A stretch of DNA of 18,518 nt, taken from contig CAYOBW010000133.1 of assembly GCA_964402115.1 (NCBI GenBank), forward strand, positions 1-18,518, written 5' to 3'. Origin of the DNA: CAYOBW01 sp964402115. GTDB taxonomy: Bacteria > Verrucomicrobiota > Kiritimatiellia > UBA8416 > CAYOBW01. A program made the translations under genes and the position numbers. This document shows positions 8,395 through 15,975 of this stretch, one piece after another. Under the pieces are notes generated by a model. That model ran no database searches. It was not told the origin of the DNA and worked only from the letters and a program-made list of their open reading frames with translations. Each line of letters opens with the position of its first letter. Position 1 is the first letter of the stretch.

Positions 8395-10143
8395 TCACCG
8401 CACTTCGATCTCGGCGGAGCCGGTAATGTCCTGCTCCAGCACCCACCAGGCGCCATCGCGCCGGGCGCGGGCCGGTTTGGCCCCGACCCACACGCCGGTG
8501 GATGCCCCGGCCGCAGGCAGTTGAATCTGCGCAGCCATGCCGGGAGGCAGGGTGACAGTCAGCTTGAAACGGTCCGCCCGTTCCCAGTTCAGCTGCACCG
8601 GGCCGCGCGGTGTCGGGACGCGGCCTCCGGCGCGGGCCAGGGAGCCCGGATTGGGCCGCACGAGCGCGCGGCTCCAGCCCGGCGCGAGCGGCCGGATGCC
8701 AAGGACGTACCGCGGCAGCAGGTTGGCGGGAGCGGCCCCCCACGCGTGATTCCAGTCCTGGTTCGGCTTGTACCGCAGGTCCCACGCTTCCCACGTGATG
8801 GTCGTGCCGCTGTCCAGCATGTGTTTCCAGCTCCTGTCCGTGGGCGCGACGATCAGCTCGAGAGCCTTGCCGGCCGCCCCGTTCTCGAAAAGTCCGTCGA
8901 GCAGGTACTGCGCGGCGTAGACCGAGCAGGCCATGCCGCGGCCGCCCACCCATTCGACCAGGCGCGCCCGGTGCTCCGCGGGCGCCAGCCCGAAGGCCAG
9001 CGGGAAGAGGTTCGCGTGCTGCGAGGCGTGGTCAGTGCCCTCGCCGTCGCGATACAGGCCCCGGCCGGCATCGAAAAGCTTCTCCTGGAACGCACGCCGG
9101 GTGGCGCTCTCGCGGGCGGCGTAGTCCCGGGCTTCGTCCGCCTTGCCAAGCGCGGCGGCCAGCTCCGCCATCAGCGCAAGGGACCGCACGTGGAAGGCGT
9201 TGACCACGGTGTTGACCGGCCGGAAGACGAACCCGTCCCGCTCGCCCGTCGGCCAGTCGACGATGTCGCCCTTCTTCATCTGGGCGTCGGTGCTCACGAG
9301 CAGCCCGTCGGCGCGCGCGCGGTCGAGCAGCAGCTTGGGCTTCAGCGCGTCGTAACGCGCGGCCAGCCACGCCTTGTCGCCGGTCTGCATCCAGTCGGCA
9401 TGCGCCATGAAGATCATGTGAAAGGCCCACTCGGTCGGCCAGGTTGGCTGCTGCATCAGGCGGTCGAACGTGTCGCGCGCCATCAGCGGGTCCGGGTCGC
9501 ACGCGTAGTGGCTGAGCTGGTTGATGAACGCGTCGGCCTCATAGGCGATCCGCTCGCGGTCGCCGTCCACGTAAACCCCGGCAAACGTGGTGGCCTTGAT
9601 CGCGTAGCGGCACAGCTCCCAGATCCGGTCCAGCGTGGCGTCGGATGAGGCGAAGGCCGCGGCGCTGTCGTCCCACGTGGCCGCGAACGCAGCCTGCCGC
9701 ACCAGGTACTCGGGACGGAAGGCGCCGCTCCAGCCTTCGATCTCGACCCAGCGGAACGGCAGCACCACACCCCACTCCGCCGGCGTCCGCACGGCGGCCC
9801 GCCCCTCCGAGTTGCGCTTGTCCGGCGGCGGCGCCACGACGAGCGGCCCCGCCTTGTCCAGCGCGACCTCCACGCGGGCATAGCGGACGGTGCCCGGCGG
9901 CTTGCGGTTGATGCGTCCGCCCGTCAGCGCCTCGCCGAAGTGCACGGACACCAGGCCCTGCGCCCCGGCCGGCGGGGAGAATCGCAGGTTCCCGAAGGCC
10001 GCCCGACCGAAATCGACGAGGATCACGCCGGGCGCGACATTCGTCACGCTGACCGGGGGTTGGTCGAACAGCTTCACCGGCGCACCCTGTGCGACGGCGA
10101 GGACCGCAAACGCACCCAACATCACGCTCCATGCCTGTCTCAT
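8395..10143 (-). CDS. Exported GH78-like alpha-L-rhamnosidase (short form)
   Basis: A 582-residue protein predicted to release terminal alpha-L-rhamnose by inversion. The ATG at 10143 has AAAGGA 7 bases upstream and gives a compact signal peptide (AVAQG/APV, about residue 20); an in-frame ATG at 10164 would add seven basic residues. Domains: concanavalin-like rhamnosidase domain (about 38-148, VILVDFGRAAFGNLRF), (alpha/alpha)6 barrel (about 160-475) and a C-terminal beta domain (about 485-582). The GH78 catalytic segment appears as DGDRERIAYEADAF (E197 and D204, spaced seven as in characterised members) and the C-terminal acidic site as TTITWEAWDL (E452), followed by the family-like HAWGAAPANLLPRYVLGI. 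It is shorter than most GH78 enzymes because it lacks the extra N-terminal beta domains. It sits 84 bases downstream of the GH106-like gene. Confidence 0.85.
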   Translation of the reverse strand: MRQAWSVMLGAFAVLAVAQGAPVKLFDQPPVSVTNVAPGVILVDFGRAAFGNLRFSPPAGAQGLVSVHFGEALTGGRINRKPPGTVRYARVEVALDKAGPLVVAPPPDKRNSEGRAAVRTPAEWGVVLPFRWVEIEGWSGAFRPEYLVRQAAFAATWDDSAAAFASSDATLDRIWELCRYAIKATTFAGVYVDGDRERIAYEADAFINQLSHYACDPDPLMARDTFDRLMQQPTWPTEWAFHMIFMAHADWMQTGDKAWLAARYDALKPKLLLDRARADGLLVSTDAQMKKGDIVDWPTGERDGFVFRPVNTVVNAFHVRSLALMAELAAALGKADEARDYAARESATRRAFQEKLFDAGRGLYRDGEGTDHASQHANLFPLAFGLAPAEHRARLVEWVGGRGMACSVYAAQYLLDGLFENGAAGKALELIVAPTDRSWKHMLDSGTTITWEAWDLRYKPNQDWNHAWGAAPANLLPRYVLGIRPLAPGWSRALVRPNPGSLARAGGRVPTPRGPVQLNWERADRFKLTVTLPPGMAAQIQLPAAGASTGVWVGAKPARARRDGAWWVLEQDITGSAEIEVR

Positions 10144-10150
10144 GTGCTTG

Positions 10151-10156
10151 TCCTTT
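10151..10156 (-). promoter_or_regulatory. Shine-Dalgarno deciding the GH78-like start
   Basis: AAAGGA on the minus strand lies 7 bases before the ATG at 10143. The alternative ATG at 10164 has only a more distant GGAAAG. Confidence 0.5.
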
Positions 10157-10200
10157 CTTTTCATCGCGGCACTGACTTTCCGCCTTCGTCACGCAGCCGG

Positions 10201-10218
10201 ACGGTCATGACGGTCATC
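10201..10218. repeat. 9-bp tandem direct repeat in the GH106-GH78 spacer
   Basis: acggtcatg (10201-10209) is followed directly by acggtcatc (10210-10218), two copies with one mismatch, just after the stop of the GH106-like gene. No function is evident. Confidence 0.55.
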
Positions 10219-10227
10219 TCTTTGACT

Positions 10228-13068
10228 TTATGGCGTTCTCCGTCCGACGACGAAGCCGCTGCGGATGGCCGGCAGCGACAGCGTGAACCGTGTCACCGGT
10301 TCGCCCTTTTCGTTGGCGCACGTTCCCTCCAACTTACGCATGGCGCCCGTATGCGGATCCCACCACTCGAGCTTCAGGCTGCCGCGGACCGCTATGTCGG
10401 CGGAGACCTCCAGCGCGCTGGCGTTGGCAAAGAAGAAGACTTCCGCGCCGGGCACGGAGCGATGCAGGTAGGCGAACGCCCGGTTGCCGCCCTCGTAGGC
10501 ATCCGGGTCGGACGGAAGCTTGCCGCCGTAATCCCGCGGCTTGCGGTAAGCGCGCGGGATCTCGGTTGCGCTCGCGATCCGCACGTCCCACGCGAAGTCC
10601 AGTCCGTCGAGCGCCTGTCGGAGCGTGGCCTCGTCCGGGGCCGGCACGAAGACGCCCTTGCCGCCCGGCGCGAACATTTCGCGCGACAGCCTCCGCACAT
10701 CTTCGTCGCGCCCGCATTCCGCGGACTGCTCCGGCAGGCAGGTGGTCGCGATGACGTGGCCTCCGGCGGCGAGGAAGTCACGCGCCTTCTGCAGGTTCCC
10801 CACGCGGATGGTGCGGCACGCAGGGAGGATGAGGACGCGGTAACGCTCCCAGTTGTTGGTGTTGTCGAGGACGAACTCGCGGCCCTCCACCCGGCAGCGC
10901 GCGTCCACGACCTCCGGGTGCAGGAAGGTGAAGTCCCGGCGTAGCTCGCCGGTGAGCAGACGTGACAGCTCGTAGTAGTCGGCGCCCGGGATCGGGTCCT
11001 TGCCATGCGTGAACGGCAGGAGACCGACATGGTAGCGCGCGGCGAGGTCGTCGATCGGATACAGCACCCCGATGTCAGCGGTGTGCCGGCCAGCCCGCAG
11101 CAGGGTCTCGCAGCGGGCCGCCCACTGGTTATAGCGCGGCAGCTCGGGTCCGATCGCGGGATTGCGCCACGAGATCTCCGGCACGATGCGCAGCGTGGCG
11201 GGATCCCACCACGTGCCGTGCGGCAGCAGGTAGTTGATGCCGCGGGCATAGACTTCCATGCCGGCACGGTAAAGCATGTTGGAGTCGTTCGGCAACTTCT
11301 GGTGGAAGTTGCCGTAGATCTCACAGACGACCGTGGCCCGGTCGAAGTTGTACGCGGCGGACGCGGGAATCTTGAAGCCATCCACGCCGTGGTCGAAGTA
11401 GTGGATGTAGTCGGTCAGCGGCGCGCCCTGGTACTTGTAGAACAGGATGGCGTCGCCGGGCGACTGCAACGGGTTGGCGCGATAGGACGCGGCCGGGTGG
11501 CCGGAGCACAGCATGCCGCGCCGGTCGCACCATTCCTGCACGGCGCGCGGGTAGCCCGCGGCGAAGAGTTCGTTGCGCAGGCCATAGAGGCTGGCGCGCG
11601 CTGCGGCGGTGTCGGGACCGATGTCCTCCCACAGGGCGGGATAGAACGCCTCCGGCGAGCGCCCGAAGCGCAACAGGTATTTCTCGTTGAAAGTGGGCGA
11701 CCACAGCAGGCAATCGGGAACGTGGTAGGTCGAGAGGTCGTCGTAGAACGTCATGCGGATCGTGGAGCCGAAGTGGGCGGGGTACTTCTGGGCGAAGCGG
11801 TCGTAGGTGAGCCCAATGAACTTCTTCAGCGCCTGCGGATCCAGGCAGTCCACGAATCTCTTTGCCGGAGCCGTCGCGCAGACAAATGCCTGGACTTCCC
11901 AGCGACCGGCAGGCGCGACCCAGCGGACCGCGGCTGCCGGGGAACCCTCCACCGTGTGCTCGGCCACGCGCTTGCCGTCGATCCACGTCACCACGCTGCC
12001 GCCATCGACGACAAGCCGCACGTCGTAGGCGCGGTTGGCCTCGAACGGGAACGGTACGTTCGCCAGTTGCCGATAGCCCCCGCGCCGGATGTGCGGGCGG
12101 ATCGCCTTCGAGCGAGCGTTGAACTGCCAGAAGAGCAGGTCGTTCTCGTCCTTCACGCCGAACGCAAGCGCCGCCGCCGCGCGGACGATCGCCAGCCGGC
12201 TCTCGATGGTGAACTTCGCGGGCAGCTTCAGGTCCTTCACCGACATCGGCAGGCAACCTGTCGCGTGCAGACCGTCCGCCTCGACCCGCGATGCACCGGG
12301 GTCTTCCCAATCGGGTTTCGTTTTGCCGTTGAACGTGTCTTCGAACAGCACCTTGCCGTCGGAGTCCCGCACGCGGAAGTATTCGTAGCGCCCCTCCTCT
12401 TCCGGCGGCTGCCGGAAGCCCGCGCTGCCGCCGACGCCGGGCGCCGCCGAAACGTCGCACTTCGCCTCCGCCGTCACCACCCGCCGCGCGCCGGTGTCGA
12501 GGTTCTTCGCGACGACACTCATGACCGCGCCGGAGGACACCTGCAGCACCGCCTCGCCGGGGCCTTGGATCGTCGCCGTCGCGCGCGCGAGGTACTTCAT
12601 CAGATCGTCCGGATATTGCTCCGCCATCTGGTTCCCGGCCGTGCCCGAGGGGAAGTCGCAGTCGTCGTAGAAGACGACGGTCATGCCGAGTTCCCTCGCG
12701 GTGTCGAGGATGCAGCCATACATCTCGAAGTATTCGGCGGTGAGATAAGCCGGCTCCGTTGCCGGCTTCATGCGGAACAGCGTCAGCGGGGCGACGCCCC
12801 CGAAGCCATCACGGTCCCGCAAGTTGATCATCTGCTCGCGGATCTCCGCCTTGGTCAGCTTGCCGTTCAGCCACCAGAGCGTCGTGGTGCCGGAGCCCTT
12901 GGGCGGGTGTGCGAAGCGACCGCGCAGCGTTTCAATGTCCGGTCCCTGCAACTCGGGCGGCTTTGGCGCCTCGGCGGCGTGCGGCGCGGCCTGCGACGCC
13001 AGCAGCAGGGCGGAGATCGCCATGAGCAACAGGTAGAAGCGCTTTTGCATCGTGGTGCGGTGAGTCAT
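10228..13068 (-). CDS. Exported GH106-like alpha-L-rhamnosidase family protein with inserted concanavalin-like domain
   Basis: A 946-residue protein from the ATG at 13068, chosen because it leads straight into a signal peptide (LLLMAISALLLASQAAPHA); no start here has a good ribosome binding site, and the frame extends to a GTG at 13122. The catalytic barrel shows GH106-like signatures: TTLWWLNGKLTKAEI (63-77), FGGV, YDDCDFPSGTAG (134-145), FYDDLSTYHVPD (441-452), RGMLCSGH and VVCEIYGNF (E583, candidate catalytic acid or base). The barrel is split by a beta-sandwich of about 160 residues (roughly 222-384; FEDTFNGKTKPDW, FTIESRLAI, DNLLFWQF-like pattern and VVTWIDGKRV) resembling LamG or rhamnosidase concanavalin folds. 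A Rossmann-like glutamine-amidotransferase-type domain (YRVLILPACRTI, about 743-810) follows, then a beta tail. Rhamnosidase activity is inferred from family; related uncharacterised groups exist. Confidence 0.78.
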   Translation of the reverse strand: MTHRTTMQKRFYLLLMAISALLLASQAAPHAAEAPKPPELQGPDIETLRGRFAHPPKGSGTTTLWWLNGKLTKAEIREQMINLRDRDGFGGVAPLTLFRMKPATEPAYLTAEYFEMYGCILDTARELGMTVVFYDDCDFPSGTAGNQMAEQYPDDLMKYLARATATIQGPGEAVLQVSSGAVMSVVAKNLDTGARRVVTAEAKCDVSAAPGVGGSAGFRQPPEEEGRYEYFRVRDSDGKVLFEDTFNGKTKPDWEDPGASRVEADGLHATGCLPMSVKDLKLPAKFTIESRLAIVRAAAALAFGVKDENDLLFWQFNARSKAIRPHIRRGGYRQLANVPFPFEANRAYDVRLVVDGGSVVTWIDGKRVAEHTVEGSPAAAVRWVAPAGRWEVQAFVCATAPAKRFVDCLDPQALKKFIGLTYDRFAQKYPAHFGSTIRMTFYDDLSTYHVPDCLLWSPTFNEKYLLRFGRSPEAFYPALWEDIGPDTAAARASLYGLRNELFAAGYPRAVQEWCDRRGMLCSGHPAASYRANPLQSPGDAILFYKYQGAPLTDYIHYFDHGVDGFKIPASAAYNFDRATVVCEIYGNFHQKLPNDSNMLYRAGMEVYARGINYLLPHGTWWDPATLRIVPEISWRNPAIGPELPRYNQWAARCETLLRAGRHTADIGVLYPIDDLAARYHVGLLPFTHGKDPIPGADYYELSRLLTGELRRDFTFLHPEVVDARCRVEGREFVLDNTNNWERYRVLILPACRTIRVGNLQKARDFLAAGGHVIATTCLPEQSAECGRDEDVRRLSREMFAPGGKGVFVPAPDEATLRQALDGLDFAWDVRIASATEIPRAYRKPRDYGGKLPSDPDAYEGGNRAFAYLHRSVPGAEVFFFANASALEVSADIAVRGSLKLEWWDPHTGAMRKLEGTCANEKGEPVTRFTLSLPAIRSGFVVGRRTP

Positions 13069-13247
13069 ATCGGCTTCGTCTATACGACCGGTTCGTCTGC
13101 CGCGCCGTTGGCCACGAGCCACTGAGCCACGGTTGCGGCAGCCATTCCGATCCTGTCAACGCCTCTGCAGGCTACCGGTTTGCGGAAGGTTTTCAAGCCC
13201 GCGATTCGGACTGGAGTGTTTGGGGCACATCTGCGGTCGCGCGTGCC
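13069..13247. other. 179-bp spacer between the DUF5703 gene and the GH106-like gene
   Basis: This is the longest gap inside the cluster. It carries an imperfect dyad (13097-13141) and an isolated TTGACA on the minus strand (13159-13154) without a recognisable -10 partner. No T-tract terminator follows the DUF5703 stop. It is the most likely place for an internal promoter or RNA element, but neither is proven. Confidence 0.4.
13097..13141. promoter_or_regulatory. Imperfect 16-bp inverted repeat upstream of the GH106-like gene
   Basis: The arms 13097-13112 (ctgccgcgccgttggc) and 13126-13141 (gccacggttgcggcag) pair at 13 of 16 positions around a 13-base loop. The dyad lies 28 bases upstream of the chosen start at 13068. 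It could be an mRNA stem, a leftover attenuator-like structure or an operator for a dimeric regulator. Confidence 0.45.
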
Positions 13248-15971
13248 TCACGGGGACGCGGCTTCCGGCGCGAAGAGCTGGAACTCGTTGATGTTGGTAT
13301 CGCGCTCGGTCTTGAGAATCCGCAGGCGTACGAAACGCGCTTTGACAGGGGTGAAGTCAAGGGTCTTGTCGGCGCCAATGGTAGTGCCGCGGGCCAGCTC
13401 TTTCCACTCCCCGGTCTCCGTCAGCCGCGTTTCGATGACGAACTCGCGGGTCTCCTGCCATTCCACCTCCGAGAGCCAGGCGCGGCCGATCAACGTTTCG
13501 CTCCCCAGATCCACCTGCAGCCAGCCGCCCCGCGACTGCCACGCCGCGGCCCAGCGCGTGGCCGGGTTGCCGTCGAACGCGCGGGCGGGATCGTAGCCGG
13601 GCTCGTGGAAGGTGCTGGAGGCGGCCGCCGGCTTGCCCTGGCTGAGAGCCGGCGGCGGCGGCTCGTACGCGGGCGCCTTGCCCAGCAGGTTCACCACGTC
13701 TTTCAGGCGCGCGGCGGGCGTCACGTTGAGCCGCTCGAGCTTGCCGGCGCGGTAGACGCCTTCGACCACGGTCATACCCGGCGCGTGCAGTCGGAAATCG
13801 ACAGCCCACTCCTGCGGCCAGGCCGGGAAGAGGTAGATCTTCCCCGTCGGGCCGGGCTCGGCGGCGACCAGCATCTCCTGCAGGCCCACCATGCCGCTCC
13901 CGCCCCAGTTGTGGTCCGGCAGCCAATCGTGACCGGGGCCGAAGAAGGCCGGGAAGCGGACCTGGGGCGCCGTCGTGTTCGCCAGCTTGTAAATGACGCG
14001 CTGCCGGGCCTCCGCCGGCAGGGCCAGCGCCGCCATGTTCGCGACGTTCGCCATCCAGGAGAAGTCCTGCTTGCAGAGGCGCGCGCGATCGGCCGGGATG
14101 GTTTCCCACGTGTCGCGGGCCAGCTGGAGCGTGCCGGGGCGGGTGACGCCGACCAGCCGGTAAGGCCACGCCGCGTACATCTCGATGGGCTCCCACTTGT
14201 TGTACTCGCGCTCGAGCGATCGCGCGGCCAGCAACGAGGGCCTCCCCCGCCGGCGTCCCACGGGCAGCTCCGGCAGGCGCCCCTGGATCTCGCGCAGCCT
14301 CGCGCGCAGCGCCTCGGGCAGGTCCTGCAGCGCGAGCAGACCGGCCGTGAGGCACCGCAGGCCGGCCACGACCTCGACGGGATCGGTCGCGCCGCCCGCG
14401 TACTCAAGGCCGCAGGCGGGATAGATGACCAGCTTGCCGTCGTCCCCGACCTCTTTGCCGGTGCGCTTCTTGCAGGCGGCCCGGTAGAAGCTGTCATAGA
14501 AGAGCACCGTGCCTTCGATCCAGGGCAGATCCTGCGCCAGGGAGATGCCGATCGCGTCGTGCGCCTGCAAGGCCATCCACGCGTGCTCCAGCATCATCGA
14601 GAAATGGTAGGTCAGGTGCTCCGCGCCACAGAGGCCGTCGGGGCGCGGGGCCACGCAGCAAAGCCCCCAGATATCCAGGGGCTCCGGATAAACCACGCCC
14701 TCCGCGCCATGCTTGCGGGCCCGGGCGGCGGCCGTGCGCGCCCGGTCCCGGTAGAAGGCCAGCGAAGGGGTCAGCAGATCGGCGTCGCCCGCGGCCAGCG
14801 TCGGCCAGCCCAGCCAGCGCTGGTTCTGGGACATGAAGTGACAGCCCATCCAGCGGCGAAAGTCCGGCGTCGCGGGCGCCCCGGGGGCGATGGCCAGTTC
14901 GTTGTTGTTGTTGCCCGTAATGCGTCCGGGCGGGTTGTCCACCGTGAAGATGCCGCCATTGAACAGCAGCGGCAGGGCGCCGCCGCGATTGCAGGCCAGC
15001 ATGTAACGAAACAGCTGGTAGTTCCGCCCGATCAGCCAGCCCGCGTCATCCGGCCGGCCAGCCGCATTGATGAAGACGTGGGAGCGGGACCAGAACTCCA
15101 TCCACTGCCTGGCCTCGTCGGCCCGGGCTGCCGCCAGCGCGGCCGGCACGAGGGCGGCCCCGGCCTCGGCGAGCCAGCGGGCGGGATCGCCGCCCCGCCC
15201 GGCCTGCAAGCGCACCGCCAGCAGGTGCCGCTCGCGTTCGGCCGTGCGGCCGGTCCACGCCTTGCCTTCCCAGAACTGCCACTGCACGGGGCTCTCAGCC
15301 GGCGCACTCAGCCCGCCTTCGACCGCCAGCGCGCCGCCGAACACGTTGCTGCCGGCGGGGTCGTACAGGTCCTCCCGCGGGATGCCCTGGCGCTGCGCGG
15401 CGCCGGCCAGATCGAAGGGGTAGTCGGCATTGCGATGCGACCAGGCGATGCCGGAGGCGTCGGCCACGACCTTGTCCGGCTGAATGGACTCCGCCCCCCA
15501 CACGTCGAGCTTCAGCCCATCGCGCTTCCGGTCACGCCACGTGCCGAACGCAACTGTGAGCGCCTGCGGCTTGCCGGAAGCCGTCTCGACGACCAGCGTT
15601 TCGCCGGCGAACCACAGCGTGGCTGAGAACGCGTCGGCCCGGATCCGGATCGAGCCGGTCGTCAGGTCCAGCTCCTGCCTGAACGCGGCGGGCGCTGCCA
15701 GTGACTTGTCTTCGGGCGTGAGGCGCAGGCAGCCCAGTTTGAGCAGCCGGCCGTTCTCGTCATAGGCGGCGTTGTGGGCCAGGTAGAGCCAGAGCGATCC
15801 ATCCTGCACCCAGACATTCGCCCCCGCCCCCAGCCGGCCGGACAGCGGCATCGCATCGAGCGAGTCCTTCGACGGCGAATCCCACACGACATTGTAGCGA
15901 TCCAGCTCGGCGGCCACCGCAGGCACGGCCAGCAATCCCAGAAGCGTGAGCGTTTTCCAGGTGTTCGGCAT
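13248..15971 (-). CDS. Exported DUF5703 domain protein with six-hairpin-like core and C-terminal F5/8C domain
   Basis: A 907-residue exported protein; the ATG at 15971 has GAGGGAG 9 bases upstream and a clear signal peptide (LLAVPAVAA/EL, residue 21). The N-terminal domain (about 22-280) matches the DUF5703 pattern: YNVVWDSPSKDS, MPLSGRLGAGANVWV, LYLAHNAAYDENGRLLKLG. It resembles the N-terminal beta domain of GH95-type enzymes. A helical region (about 300-730) suggests a six-hairpin glycosidase, with conserved-looking GRNYQLFRYMLACNR, NGGIFTV, ITGNNNNELA and FGPGHDWLPDHNWGGSG, but no catalytic residue can be named. A proline-rich linker (YEPPPPALSQ) leads to a C-terminal discoidin domain (about 782-900: ARAFDGNPATRWAA, GGWLQVDLGSET, ARFVRLRIL). 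Its start is 4 bases after the upstream stop and its ribosome binding site lies inside that gene, so translation is probably coupled. Glycosidase activity is inferred. Confidence 0.85.
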   Translation of the reverse strand: MPNTWKTLTLLGLLAVPAVAAELDRYNVVWDSPSKDSLDAMPLSGRLGAGANVWVQDGSLWLYLAHNAAYDENGRLLKLGCLRLTPEDKSLAAPAAFRQELDLTTGSIRIRADAFSATLWFAGETLVVETASGKPQALTVAFGTWRDRKRDGLKLDVWGAESIQPDKVVADASGIAWSHRNADYPFDLAGAAQRQGIPREDLYDPAGSNVFGGALAVEGGLSAPAESPVQWQFWEGKAWTGRTAERERHLLAVRLQAGRGGDPARWLAEAGAALVPAALAAARADEARQWMEFWSRSHVFINAAGRPDDAGWLIGRNYQLFRYMLACNRGGALPLLFNGGIFTVDNPPGRITGNNNNELAIAPGAPATPDFRRWMGCHFMSQNQRWLGWPTLAAGDADLLTPSLAFYRDRARTAAARARKHGAEGVVYPEPLDIWGLCCVAPRPDGLCGAEHLTYHFSMMLEHAWMALQAHDAIGISLAQDLPWIEGTVLFYDSFYRAACKKRTGKEVGDDGKLVIYPACGLEYAGGATDPVEVVAGLRCLTAGLLALQDLPEALRARLREIQGRLPELPVGRRRGRPSLLAARSLEREYNKWEPIEMYAAWPYRLVGVTRPGTLQLARDTWETIPADRARLCKQDFSWMANVANMAALALPAEARQRVIYKLANTTAPQVRFPAFFGPGHDWLPDHNWGGSGMVGLQEMLVAAEPGPTGKIYLFPAWPQEWAVDFRLHAPGMTVVEGVYRAGKLERLNVTPAARLKDVVNLLGKAPAYEPPPPALSQGKPAAASSTFHEPGYDPARAFDGNPATRWAAAWQSRGGWLQVDLGSETLIGRAWLSEVEWQETREFVIETRLTETGEWKELARGTTIGADKTLDFTPVKARFVRLRILKTERDTNINEFQLFAPEAASP

Positions 15972-15975
15972 GCGT

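Noticed and set aside
8304..8456. N-terminal extension of the GH9-like frame up to 8456.
   Set aside because: The extra 51 residues overlap the end of the GH78-like gene and precede an obvious signal peptide that has its own Shine-Dalgarno at 8312-8318.
13154..13159. Perfect TTGACA (-35-like) on the minus strand before the GH106-like gene.
   Set aside because: At 16-18 bases downstream there is no TATAAT-like hexamer, so a sigma-70 promoter cannot be supported.
65..15626. Very long plus-strand reading frames (for example 65-2962, 3207-5840, 5982-7574, 11005-13125, 13605-15626).
   Set aside because: They lie exactly antisense to genes with clear family motifs, have Arg/Pro/Gly/Ala-rich low-information translations and no domain signatures. 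Long open antisense frames are expected in GC-rich coding DNA.
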